The notes beneath the pieces were generated by a model. It saw nothing but the letters and a program-made list of their open reading frames with translations, made no database searches and had not been told where the DNA came from. Both the position numbers and the translations under genes were made by a program. Shown one piece after another: positions 31,495 through 39,827 of a stretch of DNA of 64,000 nt; position 1 is the first letter of the stretch; each line of letters opens with the position of its first letter. The DNA lies in NCBI RefSeq assembly GCF_002218025.2, contig NZ_AP018680.1:1426001-1490000 (forward strand). Reading direction: 5' to 3'. The stretch is from Vibrio casei (lineage in GTDB: Bacteria > Pseudomonadota > Gammaproteobacteria > Enterobacterales > Vibrionaceae).

Positions 31495-31941
31495 ATGATT
31501 CAATCTTTAAAAGCCTTCATTAATCAGCTAACTGAAGGCGCTGAAAACGCCTCAAATCCTTCAGGTAATGCCGATCTCGCAATTGCCGCCCTACTTTGTC
31601 AAGTATCACAAGCCGATCACATTGTTGACGAACAAGAAAAAAACGCACAAGTTCATATGCTAATGAAACTGATTGATATCACTAATACCGAAGCTCAAGA
31701 ATTATTGAATGAAGCTCAAGTTCGCTCGGAAAGCTCAGCGTCAGTCTATGAGTTTACCGACCAGTTACGTAATTTAGAGCAAGAACAACGCTTTGAATTA
31801 ATTCAGGCTATGTGGCAAGTGGCTTACGCCGATGATCACCTTGATCCCATCGAAGAAGCCGTTATTCGAAAAGTTGCTGAATTGCTATACGTTAACCACA
31901 GTGAGTTCATTAGAGCTAAGCTATCCATAACGGAAAAATAG
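31495..31941 (+). CDS. TerB-like (tellurite-resistance) domain protein
   Basis: 148 residues, all-helical, with the acidic TerB signature ADHIVDEQEKNAQ near residue 42 and the second copy YADDHLDPIEEAVI near 107. Such proteins are thought to bind metal ions at the membrane face. It is alone here: no TerC/TerD neighbours. Confidence 0.82.
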   Translation: MIQSLKAFINQLTEGAENASNPSGNADLAIAALLCQVSQADHIVDEQEKNAQVHMLMKLIDITNTEAQELLNEAQVRSESSASVYEFTDQLRNLEQEQRFELIQAMWQVAYADDHLDPIEEAVIRKVAELLYVNHSEFIRAKLSITEK

Positions 31942-32031
31942 TTTTTCAGAATAACAATGTAACTCAGGGCTAGTAATATTAGCGTTATTAGCACTTCCGG
32001 CTTCGTCTGGTTATTCTCATATTACATTTGG

Positions 32032-32868
32032 TTAGCCAGCCTTAGTCATCTTTTCTTGCAGGAACATCACCATTGATCTTGCTGTCGGTGATAGAAGCGG
32101 CACGGCTTCATAAACCAAATATATATCCAGGTTGCTAAGCTCACAGAGTCCTTCGATTGTTTGTAAGTCGCCTTGGTCTAGGTGGTGAGATACCATTGAT
32201 GCTGGTAAATATGCAGCATGATAACTTGCTAAGCAAAGCTTTAATGTCGTCAGTAAATCATTTGAACTGATTTGTGATTGCCGCGGTTTAGCGTTGCCAA
32301 TAGGCTTATAACAACCAAGAGGATCCATTATTGGATCATCAATCGATCTAAATTTCAGACTGTCTGGCGTTGCGACTAAATACATGGGTACAGATTGCCA
32401 GAGACGACAAACAAGCTTATCCGAGGTAACCTTTCTTCCCCTAATCGCAATATCAATATTATCAAAAGCCAAATCACTCACACTATCGGAAGCAATAATT
32501 TCAATACTGACCCTGGGGTTATCGGAGGAAAACTCTTGTATCCAACCAGACATCATATTATTGGGCATAAGAGCCGGTACAGATAAACGAATGCTACCAG
32601 TAAGCTCCTGTTCCTGCTGAATTTCATCAACGGTGCCATAAAGTATTGCCAGCGATGTTTTGGCTGCCTTATACAGAATCTTCCCCTCATGCGATAGTTC
32701 TATCTTGCGCGTCGTTCGTTTAAACAGCCGCACACCTACTGCGTCCTCCAGTTGCGACACCCTCTGGCTAACCGTCGCTCGAGGTAGATTTAAGTGACGG
32801 GCAGAAGCCGAAAAACTATTAAGCTCTGCGGCTAAACAAAATGTTCGAAGCGTTTCTATATGAGTCAT
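32032..32868 (-). CDS. LysR-family transcriptional regulator
   Basis: 278 residues from the ATG at 32868. An N-terminal winged HTH (residues 1-60, with the recognition helix around NLPRATVSQRVSQLE) is followed by a periplasmic-binding-like effector domain. Divergent from the metallo-beta-lactamase-fold gene with 99 bp between the starts, so it probably regulates that gene and itself. Effector unknown. Confidence 0.9.
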   Translation of the reverse strand: MTHIETLRTFCLAAELNSFSASARHLNLPRATVSQRVSQLEDAVGVRLFKRTTRKIELSHEGKILYKAAKTSLAILYGTVDEIQQEQELTGSIRLSVPALMPNNMMSGWIQEFSSDNPRVSIEIIASDSVSDLAFDNIDIAIRGRKVTSDKLVCRLWQSVPMYLVATPDSLKFRSIDDPIMDPLGCYKPIGNAKPRQSQISSNDLLTTLKLCLASYHAAYLPASMVSHHLDQGDLQTIEGLCELSNLDIYLVYEAVPLLSPTARSMVMFLQEKMTKAG

Positions 32869-32967
32869 ATTGTCAATAAATTCCAAACAACTAGTTATTT
32901 TTGAACACTCTAGTTTAACAATTGAGATTTGCTAGTCTAGCCCTTATTCCACAAACAGGAGTTAGAA
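32869..32967. promoter_or_regulatory. Divergent LysR / MBL promoter region
   Basis: 99 bp of AT-rich DNA between divergent starts. It contains CTAGTTTAACAATTGAG-like sequence and a CTAGTCTAG repeat, which could serve as LysR-type T-N11-A half-sites. The placement supports shared control; the exact operator is not defined. Confidence 0.4.
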
Positions 32968-33849
32968 ATGAAGAAAACAGTTAAATTGGCATTTGCCAGC
33001 ACATTACTCATAAGCGCAGTACCAACCAACGCCACCACATTAAATATCCAGTGGCTAGGTGCTTCTACCCTCATATTTGAATTCGGCGACATTCAAATTA
33101 TTACCGATCCGGCTTTAGGTGTAGGCGAAAAAGCCTATCGCATGGCCGACCCTAATGAAAATTTTGATCTTAGTGTTGGGCCAATGGTGAAGGACCATAG
33201 AAGAATGCAATCATTACCAGCCATAACACCGAAAGAATGGGATTTCATTTTATTAAGCCATAGTCATGAGGATCATTTTGATCAAGTTGCACGCCGTGAC
33301 CTAGATAAAGAACTGCCAATTATTGCACCAAGCGCAGACAAAGAATTACTGACAGAGCTAGGGTTTAGCAAACAAACATTGCTTGACTGGGGCGATACAT
33401 GGCAAGTAAGCGAGAACGGCTTTAAAGTTAGCGTAACGACCCTACCTGCATTCCATAGTGAAAATCCAAAAGTATTATCATTGCTCGGTGCTGGTAACGG
33501 TTATTGGCTTGAGTTTGTAAAAGACGACTATAAAAAAACTGTTTACTGGAGCGGAGATTCTTTCATTACCAATTCAGTTCTAGCGGCTTTAACACCATTA
33601 GGGAACATTGATTTGTTTATTCCTCATATTGGTGCCGTAGGTGTTTATGGGCCTCTAGGGAAAATTGCCATGGATTCCAACGATGCCATGATGGCAATTG
33701 AGCAGCTACAACCAGAGCGAACCCTACCCATCCATCATTCAACTTACGACCTGTTTATTGAACCTGTCTCAGTTCTCATGGATAAAGCTGTAGCAGCTGA
33801 TGTGTACGTTGATGTAATTGCACCAGGCGCTTGGCTGATGATTCGTTAA
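32968..33849 (+). CDS. Exported metallo-beta-lactamase-fold hydrolase (UlaG/YcbL-like)
   Basis: 293 residues with an N-terminal signal peptide (to about residue 22). The zinc motif HSHEDHFD (near residue 95) is intact. Later metal ligands are likely His at FHSEN (near 156), Asp in SGDSF (near 186), and His in IHHST near 255. This is the lipoprotein-free, periplasmic branch of MBL hydrolases. Substrate unknown; control by the divergent LysR gene is likely. Confidence 0.83.
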   Translation: MKKTVKLAFASTLLISAVPTNATTLNIQWLGASTLIFEFGDIQIITDPALGVGEKAYRMADPNENFDLSVGPMVKDHRRMQSLPAITPKEWDFILLSHSHEDHFDQVARRDLDKELPIIAPSADKELLTELGFSKQTLLDWGDTWQVSENGFKVSVTTLPAFHSENPKVLSLLGAGNGYWLEFVKDDYKKTVYWSGDSFITNSVLAALTPLGNIDLFIPHIGAVGVYGPLGKIAMDSNDAMMAIEQLQPERTLPIHHSTYDLFIEPVSVLMDKAVAADVYVDVIAPGAWLMIR

Positions 33850-33952
33850 CCTCTTACGGCAATAGGAGAACACGCGAGGTTGGTTGCATTAAATTCTACC
33901 CAATCTTATGCCAGCTTCGCGTCTGCACGTTGCGAGTAAACGCTCAAAAAAA

Positions 33953-34137
33953 CAAATAGGAATTAACTGATTGATAATATCGTGCTTTAATTTTATCACG
34001 GTTAAATTATCTAAAGAAAAGAACAGTCAAATACCTCCTGAAAACTAATATCGACCAATTTACAATAATAAGAAGCTTCGTGCTTGTTCAACACCCAGAT
34101 AAGGTGTCGGCTACGCGACACCTATCCTTATTTGTTA
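33953..34137. repeat. Copy 1 of a diverged 185-bp repeat that includes an attC
   Basis: About 80 percent identical, by eye, to 38496-38684. Shared blocks include GGAATTAAC, GATTGATAATAT, CTTTAATTTTATCA and CCAATTTACAATAATAAG, followed by the whole attC. Read on the minus strand, it is a short attC followed by the same 130-bp gene-less stretch. This copy marks the left end of the cassette array; chromosomal sequence lies to its left. Confidence 0.75.
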
Positions 34138-34140
34138 GGT
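34086..34140 (-). other. attC site A (integron cassette recombination site)
   Basis: 55 bp bounded by GTTCAAC (34086-34092) and GTTAGGT (34134-34140), i.e. RYYYAAC and GTTRRRY core sites. A self-complementary centre is formed by GGTGTCG and CGACACC. On the minus strand it follows the restored stop of the HEPN-like gene, which lies inside its outer core, as is typical for cassettes. Arm lengths, with the extra base on one arm, support minus orientation. Confidence 0.8.
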
Positions 34141-34200
34141 GTTTTTTATATAAACAACCATCTGATTTATCTTTATCTGTATTTTATCCATATCCCTCTC
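34135..34200 (-). pseudogene. 3' end of the HEPN-like cassette gene, cut off by the IS
   Basis: On the minus strand these 66 bases read ERDMDKIQIKINQ, then MVVYIKNT and TAA. They are in phase with the 5' part at 35831-36307 once the 1630-bp IS is removed, giving a 180-residue protein. The stop lies in the attC A core. Confidence 0.75.
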
Positions 34201-34258
34201 TGTCAGACTAGTTGTCGCGCTTAATATTCAACCATTAAACAGAGGGCGTGGAGTAACA

Positions 34259-34756
34259 ATGAAACATTATTCAGCGCAAAGCAAAGAGTCGGCTCTTCAG
34301 AAGATGATGCCTCCAAATAATATAGCAATAGCCCAATTATCAATCGAGATGGGGATTGGTGAATCAACCTTGTATAATTGGCGAAAACAAGCAATTGATA
34401 AGGGGCATTTAGTGCCAGGTGATGGAAAGAATGCTGAGCAGTGGTCATCAGCAAATAAATTCTCAGTCGTGTTGGAAACAGCCTCTTTAAATCAAGCTGA
34501 GTTAGCGGAATATTGTCGAGGCAAAGGTCTTTATGTGGAACAAGTATCGGCTTGGCGAAATGCGTGTATAGATGCAAACGCTAACGTTAAAGAGCAAGAA
34601 AAAGCCTTCTCCACCGAAACAAAGAAAGATAAAAAACAGATCAATCAATTAGAAAAGGAGCTACGTCGAAAAGATAAGGCACTCGCTGAAACCGCAGCAC
34701 TATTGGTGTTAAGAAAAAAAGCAAATGCGATCTGGGGGGAAGCCGAGGACGAATGA
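34259..34756 (+). CDS. IS3-family transposase OrfA (HTH)
   Basis: 165 residues with two HTH segments: MGIGESTLYNWRKQ near residue 33 and LAEYCRGKGLYVEQVSAWR near 82. A C-terminal coiled coil ending in LVLRKKANAIWGEAEDE follows, a familiar end for this IS group. The stop overlaps the OrfB start (ATGA). Confidence 0.88.
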   Translation: MKHYSAQSKESALQKMMPPNNIAIAQLSIEMGIGESTLYNWRKQAIDKGHLVPGDGKNAEQWSSANKFSVVLETASLNQAELAEYCRGKGLYVEQVSAWRNACIDANANVKEQEKAFSTETKKDKKQINQLEKELRRKDKALAETAALLVLRKKANAIWGEAEDE

Positions 34757-35802
34757 TCCTCGACTCAGCTCGCATTCAAGCAGTTAAACTAGTTAATGAA
34801 GCTGTGAGTTCTGGTGCGCCAAAGTTTAAAGCTTGCCGTGAACTTGGGATCAGTGTCCGGACGTATCAACGTTGGACTGTTGACGGGAACATAAAAACAG
34901 ATGGTAGACCAATATCTCAGCGCCCTGAGCCAAAAAATAAGCTATCAAAAGCAGAGAGAGATAACATATTAGCCATCGTTAATAGCGATGATTTTAAGAG
35001 CTTACCACCAAGCCAAATCGTCCCTACATTAGCAGATGAGGGTATTTATCTTGCTTCTGAATCAACATATTATCGTGTTCTTCATGAAGAAAAACAGCAA
35101 AACGCTCGCGGACGTAGTCAGATAAAAGAGAGAAAAGTACCGACGACACACTGTGCTACAGGGCCAAACCAAGTGTGGTGTTGGGATATTACTTGGTTAC
35201 CAGGCCCCGCTAAAGGGCTGCATTTTTATTTATATTTGATACTCGATATATTTAGTCGAAAGATTGTTGGATGGGAAATTCATGATGACGAATCAGCAGA
35301 AAATGCATCAATATTAATTAAGAAAGCTCATTTAAAAGAAGGAGTTAAAGATAATCCTCTGGTACTGCATTCGGATAATGGAAGCCCAATGAAAGGCTCA
35401 TCAATGCTTGAAACACTTTATAGTTTAGGTGTCGTGTCGTCTTTTAATCGTCCTAGGGTGAGCAATGATAATGCTTATGCTGAGTCGATATTTAAAACGT
35501 GTAAATATCGCCCTGACTATCCGTATAAAGGGTTTTCAACAATTGATGAGGCGCGTAGTTGGGTGTTGAAATTTAGCCACTGGTATAATTTTAACCACAA
35601 ACATAGTGGCATCAAATACGTCAGCCCACATCAAAGGCATTCAGGATTAGCGGGTGACATATTGGCTAATAGAAAAGAAGTTTATCAAGGTGCTAAAGAT
35701 GCTCACCCTGAGCGCTGGAGCGGTAATATCCGTAATTGGGATTTACCAAAAGAAGTGTACTTAAACCCTGAACAAAATAGTGTCAAGGCTGAGAGTGCAT
35801 AA
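34753..35802 (+). CDS. IS3-family transposase OrfB (rve integrase core)
   Basis: 349 residues: an N-terminal HTH region and the DDE core. The first catalytic Asp is in WCWDITW, the second in LHSDNGSPM, and the Glu in NDNAYAESIFKTCK. Full length, no disruption seen. Starts by ATGA overlap with OrfA. Confidence 0.9.
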   Translation: MILDSARIQAVKLVNEAVSSGAPKFKACRELGISVRTYQRWTVDGNIKTDGRPISQRPEPKNKLSKAERDNILAIVNSDDFKSLPPSQIVPTLADEGIYLASESTYYRVLHEEKQQNARGRSQIKERKVPTTHCATGPNQVWCWDITWLPGPAKGLHFYLYLILDIFSRKIVGWEIHDDESAENASILIKKAHLKEGVKDNPLVLHSDNGSPMKGSSMLETLYSLGVVSSFNRPRVSNDNAYAESIFKTCKYRPDYPYKGFSTIDEARSWVLKFSHWYNFNHKHSGIKYVSPHQRHSGLAGDILANRKEVYQGAKDAHPERWSGNIRNWDLPKEVYLNPEQNSVKAESA

Positions 35803-35830
35803 CGTAGTGATCGCGACAACTAGTTTGACA

Positions 35831-36307
35831 AACACCGATATCTTCACTCATCAGAATAATTCGTCCTTTAGGAAACCACGTTAACTCTGTTAATTTTATT
35901 AAGTCAGCTTCAATAAAACCAAAGTCATGAGAAATAGAATTTCGAAGAATTCTAATATCCCCCATCACATTACACATGACTTCATTGCAGTTCACTCCTA
36001 GCTCCTTAGATATAAGTTCACGGTACTTATCATTCCATGCCGCATAAATCCAGTTTAGAAAACCATGTGCAATAACCTGGCTAATAGGACCATCGTGCTT
36101 TAGTCCTTTTAAAGTATGAAAGTAAGAAACTTTAGAAATTACTTCATTACTATTTTTATCTCTAATAATAAAATCATCATAGGCGCTCTTATTATCCTTA
36201 GATAAAAGATTTTCAGAGAGATCTGACAATGCAATATTTGCCAAATGATAAGATGAATGAAAACGTTGAGTAACATCTTTAAATTCTGCTAATGATTTCA
36301 AATCCAT
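35831..36307 (-). pseudogene. HEPN-like cassette protein, 5' part, interrupted by an IS3 element
   Basis: 159 residues before the IS. The sequence is mostly helical with the motif RNSISH at residues 122-127 in the context DIRILRNSISHDFG. This fits the R-x4-6-H signature of HEPN domains, with a polar residue after Arg as in the ribonuclease members. HEPN proteins occur widely in toxin and antiphage systems. The start lies 8 bases after attC B, as expected for a cassette gene. The IS replaces the last 21 residues by a short foreign tail, so a shortened protein may still be made. Confidence 0.6.
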
Positions 36308-36315
36308 GATTAAAC

Positions 36316-36407
36316 ACCTAACGCCTCATTAAGCGGAAATTAATGGTTGGCTATAATCGCGAAGCGATAGCCAACTGTTAATTTTCCGTTTAAATGACTT
36401 GTTGAAC
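36316..36407 (-). other. attC site B
   Basis: 92 bp bounded by ACCTAAC (36316-36322) and GTTGAAC (36401-36407), both exact matches to the RYYYAAC / GTTRRRY cores. The arms are imperfectly self-complementary (ATTAAGCGGAAA against TTTTCCGTTTAAAT) and meet in a GGCTAT..ATAGCC hairpin. The arm with the extra base is the right one on the plus strand, so the site points to the minus strand, in agreement with the gene next to it. Confidence 0.85.
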
Positions 36408-36493
36408 GAAGCCGCTGCGCGGCAGAACAGCTAAAACACCATACTTATTCCTGAATGTATTACCACATCGTAATACCTAGCAGGAGTAAAATC

Positions 36494-37381
36494 ATGAACA
36501 TCAAACAACAAGCTCACTTTGATTCTCTTTATCAACAACATCTTAGCAATTTAACACTGCAAGGGAAGCGACCTGCCACCATTGATGCGTATTCTCGTGC
36601 GCTACGTCGTATATCCGCCTATTTTGATTGCCCGCCCGATACCTTAACCACGCAAGATCTAAAACAGTACTTCGAAGCATTAATCAAATCCCACTCATGG
36701 AGCACTGTTAAACTGGATCGAAATGGTTTGCAGTTTTTCTATCGTTATACGATAGAAAAACAATGGGAATGGTTAAACATTGTTAAGCCACCACAAGTAA
36801 AACGGTTACCCGATATGCTTACACCTTCTCAAATCAACCTATTATTGAACAACACGCATCAATATCGCTATCAAGTCTTCTTTTTCACTCTATACAGTAT
36901 GGGTTTACGGTTAGGTGAAGGCCTTGGCTTAACGGTGCATGATATTGATAGCGCTGGAATGCAAGTACATATTCGGGATGGTAAAGGCGGTAAAGACCGC
37001 CTGATCCCCCTATCAACACCGCTACTTAATGCATTACGAAACTATTGGAAAACACACCGTCATCCCACTTTGCTCTTTCCCGGTTTGGGAAATGGTCGCA
37101 ATAGTCCAATGGATCGCGGTGGAATACAAAAAGCCCTCAAACAAGTATTAAGAGATTGCCGAATACATAAGCATATTAGCCCTCACTCATTACGCCATTG
37201 CTTTGCTACTCATCTACTTGAGCAAGGACTTGATCTTCGTTCACTTCAACATTTACTCGGGCATGCCAGTTTAAATACAACGGCAAGATACACTCAACTT
37301 ACCCCACTAAAGCAGAAAGATACCATTGTGGCCCTCAATCTTTTGTCTTCTAAGCTAGAGATTGATTGGAGGTCAAAGTGA
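36494..37381 (+). CDS. Tyrosine recombinase (phage-integrase family) of the IS91-like unit
   Basis: 295 residues from the ATG at 36494, with AGGAG eight bases upstream. It has an N-terminal SAM-like core-binding domain (about 8-95) and a C-terminal catalytic domain. Visible active-site residues are Arg139 in SMGLRLGEG, Lys in GKGGKDR, H-x-L-R in SPHSLRHCF, His in LLGHASL, and the nucleophile Tyr in TARYTQL. It resembles XerC/D-type proteins and lacks the additional segment expected in integron integrases. The stop overlaps the transposase start (GTGA). Confidence 0.88.
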   Translation: MNIKQQAHFDSLYQQHLSNLTLQGKRPATIDAYSRALRRISAYFDCPPDTLTTQDLKQYFEALIKSHSWSTVKLDRNGLQFFYRYTIEKQWEWLNIVKPPQVKRLPDMLTPSQINLLLNNTHQYRYQVFFFTLYSMGLRLGEGLGLTVHDIDSAGMQVHIRDGKGGKDRLIPLSTPLLNALRNYWKTHRHPTLLFPGLGNGRNSPMDRGGIQKALKQVLRDCRIHKHISPHSLRHCFATHLLEQGLDLRSLQHLLGHASLNTTARYTQLTPLKQKDTIVALNLLSSKLEIDWRSK

Positions 37382-38430
37382 GCATACTTATTGATATTTT
37401 AAAACAACATCATGATGACTTTTTAGCGGCCTATCAGAATCAATTATCGCATGAATCCAAACGTGCGATATACGCTATGCTTCGTTGCCGAACGGTTCAA
37501 CAAGGGTGTTCACAGTGGTTTTGCCAACGCTGCCAGCATGACGACCGTGTACCGATGTCCTGTGGACATCGGCATTGCCCTCAATGTCAACACACCACCA
37601 CATCCGATTGGTTAGCGCGACAAAGAAGTAAGTTACTGCCTGTGCATTATTTTATGGCAACCTTTACCTTGCCTTACCAATTACGCGTCATTGCTCAATA
37701 CCACAGTGATATTTTATATCCAATGATGTTTAAAATAGCAGCATCTGTTTTAAAAGACTTTGCCAAGCGACAACACAAAAGAGACATCGGTTTTACTGCG
37801 GTATTGCATACTCACAATCGCCAGCGCGATCTTCATCCTCATTTACATATCATCGTGCCTTCGGGCACTTATGATCAGAAAAAACATCAATGGCACAAGG
37901 GTAATTGTCGCTATCTTTTTAATGAATTTGCGCTTGCTAAAGTATGGCGAGCTCGGTTAATCGAGGCGATTGCTCAACACCCAAATCTAAGATTACCAAC
38001 CAAGATACCACCACACTGGGTGGTTGATTGTCGGCATATTGGGTATGGATTACCCGCCTTAAAATACCTTTCACGTTATTTGTATCGTGGTGTTTTAGCC
38101 GATAAAGACATCATAAGAATTACCGATTCAAACGTGACATTTAGATATCAAAATGGGCAAGATCAACGTTGGAAGCAAAGAACCTTACCTGTGCTCAAGT
38201 TTTTATGGTTGATATTGCAGCATGTCCTTCCAAAAGGGTTACAACGCGTGAGGGATTATGGTTTTTTACGAGGTAATGCCAGAACATTACGGCGGAAAAT
38301 CCAGCTGTTATTCATTCCTAATTTAGCCCCATCGTTAGCTGAATCCAATGTTGTACGGAGCAAAGCCTTTCGGCTTTGCCCTTGCTGTCAGCATGAAATG
38401 TCATGCGTTGGGATCAGTCGAACGAGGTAG
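37378..38430 (+). CDS. IS91-family transposase (zinc-binding, HUH type)
   Basis: 350 residues from the GTG at 37378, with GGAGG five bases upstream, coupled to the preceding gene. An N-terminal zinc-finger region (CQRCQHDD, CGHRHCPQCQ) is followed by the HUH relaxase-like motif HPHLHIIVP and the catalytic Tyr region YLSRYLYRG. It should drive rolling-circle transposition. Full length, with a further Cys pair (CPCCQ) near the end. Confidence 0.92.
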   Translation: MSILIDILKQHHDDFLAAYQNQLSHESKRAIYAMLRCRTVQQGCSQWFCQRCQHDDRVPMSCGHRHCPQCQHTTTSDWLARQRSKLLPVHYFMATFTLPYQLRVIAQYHSDILYPMMFKIAASVLKDFAKRQHKRDIGFTAVLHTHNRQRDLHPHLHIIVPSGTYDQKKHQWHKGNCRYLFNEFALAKVWRARLIEAIAQHPNLRLPTKIPPHWVVDCRHIGYGLPALKYLSRYLYRGVLADKDIIRITDSNVTFRYQNGQDQRWKQRTLPVLKFLWLILQHVLPKGLQRVRDYGFLRGNARTLRRKIQLLFIPNLAPSLAESNVVRSKAFRLCPCCQHEMSCVGISRTR

Positions 38431-38495
38431 CCGAAAGGCTAAAATATAAGGATAATGGCGACCACTAAACAAAGGAGAGACAATCAAAGAAAGAC

Positions 38496-38684
38496 AATAA
38501 ATAAGGAATTAACCGATTGATAATATTACACTTTAATTTTATCAGGGTTAAGCATGTCTGAAGGAAAACAGAATCTATTGCCTACCGAAAAATAATATAG
38601 ACCAATTTACAATAATAAGCAGCTTCGGACTTGTTCAACACCCAGATAAGGTGTCGGCTGCGCGACACCTATCCTTATTTGTTA
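38496..38684. repeat. Copy 2 of the diverged 185-bp repeat that includes an attC
   Basis: Matches 33953-34137 (see that entry). It lies between the IS91-like unit and the coiled-coil cassette gene. Divergence of roughly one base in five shows the duplication is not recent. Confidence 0.75.
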
Positions 38685-38687
38685 TAT
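38633..38687 (-). other. attC site C
   Basis: 55 bp from GTTCAAC (38633-38639) to GTTATAT (38681-38687). Nearly identical to attC A, with a single change in the loop (GGCTGCG for GGCTACG). The stop codon of the coiled-coil cassette gene abuts its outer core. Confidence 0.8.
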
Positions 38688-39247
38688 CAATTTTTACTAT
38701 CTCGAGGGGCTATTACATAATAAATAACCTTACCATCACTAGATTTATAGCTGTCATTTTTATCTACAGAAACACACAATTTACCATCACAACTCGTGAT
38801 GTGACCATACTGATTAAGCTTCTCTATCTGAGCTTGAAGTTGCGCTTTCTCACTTCTTAACTCGTTAATCTCATTTATAGTGGGAATATCTTTGACAAAT
38901 AGGAACCAAATACTAATTGCAACACAAATTAATAATATAAGCATAATGAAAGATAGTTTTAACACCGAGTATCTGCTTGCTTTCTCATACCTGGACGCTG
39001 CTTGTTCTGCTTTAACATGCGCATTTTCAAGTTTTTTAAATAATTGCTCCGAAACCTTATCCGCTATTTCACTTGATGCATTTTGGGTAGACTCTTTTAT
39101 TGCTCTTTTAGTCTCTGACTCAACTCTACTAACACTCCGGTTAGCCTTTTCAATTGACGTGATTGCATTTAAAAATCTTTGTTCATTTTTCTCACTTGCA
39201 GCAAGCAAATTAGCAGCTGCATCAAATAACTTATCTAACCTCTCCAT
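38687..39247 (-). CDS. Cassette protein: membrane-anchored coiled coil, MobB/MbeB-like layout
   Basis: 186 residues: a long N-terminal coiled coil (about 8-92), one transmembrane helix (about 97-117), a second short coiled coil (125-146), then a small C-terminal beta segment with GKLCVSVDKN. This order recalls plasmid mobilisation accessory proteins of the MbeB/MobB type, but the similarity is by layout and texture only. Its ATG shares a base with the stop of the preceding gene (TAATG), so the two were translationally coupled. It ends at attC C. The upstream partner is now split by an IS, which may reduce its expression. Confidence 0.7.
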   Translation of the reverse strand: MERLDKLFDAAANLLAASEKNEQRFLNAITSIEKANRSVSRVESETKRAIKESTQNASSEIADKVSEQLFKKLENAHVKAEQAASRYEKASRYSVLKLSFIMLILLICVAISIWFLFVKDIPTINEINELRSEKAQLQAQIEKLNQYGHITSCDGKLCVSVDKNDSYKSSDGKVIYYVIAPRDSKN

Positions 39248-39466
39248 TATCGACTTATCCCCCTATCGAAACCTTTGGTTCTATTAAGACTTTTTTTAGC
39301 CTCTATACTTTTATTAAATTGATTCTTTATCTCATTCACATATTCTTTATGTTGTAACCTGAGCTGCATAATGTCCGTAAACTGGAAATACTTAATTCCA
39401 CTCTCAGAAACTGCGATGATTATACCTCCAGTTCCTACCTCTCCTGTACCTTGGCACCTAGCAACC
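39247..39466 (-). pseudogene. 3' part of the PD-(D/E)XK-like cassette gene
   Basis: On the minus strand it reads on from the IS junction as ARCQGTGEVGTGGIIIAV to GFDRGISR and TAA. It is in phase with the 5' part at 40710-41185 once the IS and one ACC target copy are removed, giving a 230-residue protein (693 bp including the stop). Confidence 0.8.
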
Positions 39467-39528
39467 TGATCCGCTCCAGCTGTTTTGGACACTGAGTTAA
39501 GTGAGTACAATCACTAACGAGGTGAACA

Positions 39529-39813
39529 ATGACAACTAAGAAAACTAGAATTAAACATTCCCCTGAATTTAAAGCAGAAGCCCTAAAACTAGCAGAGAGA
39601 GTGGGAGTAGCTGCGGCTGCAAGGCAGCTTTCTTTACATGAATCTCAAATCTACGGGTGGCGGAAGAACTCGAAGAAAGACACCAATACTAGTCAGCGAG
39701 AACAAGAGCTAGCCGCAGAGGTTGCCAAGCTCAAAAGGCAGTTGGCTGAGCAAGCAGAAGAGCTAGAAATTGTAAAAAAGGCCGCCACCTACTTCGCGAA
39801 AAATCTAAAGTAA
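39529..39813 (+). CDS. IS3-family transposase OrfA, copy 1
   Basis: 94 residues with an N-terminal HTH (FKAEALKLAERVGVAAAARQ) and a leucine-zipper coiled coil ending KKAATYFAKNLK. Typical OrfA; OrfB follows after 14 bp in another frame, so a fused product probably forms by frameshifting. Confidence 0.93.
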   Translation: MTTKKTRIKHSPEFKAEALKLAERVGVAAAARQLSLHESQIYGWRKNSKKDTNTSQREQELAAEVAKLKRQLAEQAEELEIVKKAATYFAKNLK

Positions 39814-39827
39814 ATTGCTACGAATTT

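Larger units (their letters stand above)
34201..35830 (+). mobile_element. IS3-family insertion sequence (1630 bp) inside the HEPN-like cassette
   Basis: 19-bp terminal inverted repeats with one mismatch: TGTCAGACTAGTTGTCGCG at 34201-34219 and its complement at 35812-35830. It carries two overlapping ORFs. No target duplication is visible, yet removal leaves the host frame in register. It is a different IS3 subgroup from the two 1243-bp elements to the right. Confidence 0.88.
36408..38495 (+). mobile_element. IS91-like element with tyrosine recombinase and HUH transposase
   Basis: A two-gene unit between attC B and the second repeat copy. The left end carries a GCCGC / GCGGC hairpin just inside GAAC. 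The right end carries an AGCC / GGCT hairpin after the transposase stop. Hairpins rather than inverted repeats fit the IS91 rolling-circle type. The exact ends are estimated from where array sequence stops and restarts. Confidence 0.7.

Noticed and set aside
31495..31941. Tellurite-resistance operon
   Set aside because: Only one TerB-like gene is present, with no TerC, TerD or TerZ neighbours; tpm is far away. No operon can be claimed.
36494..37381. Integron integrase (IntI) for the attC array
   Set aside because: The protein is a generic XerC/D-like tyrosine recombinase without the additional IntI-specific segment, and it is translationally coupled to an IS91 transposase. It belongs to that element.
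39247..39510. Independent small gene starting in the IS end
   Set aside because: The N-terminal residues are IS-derived; the frame is the 3' end of the split 230-residue cassette gene.
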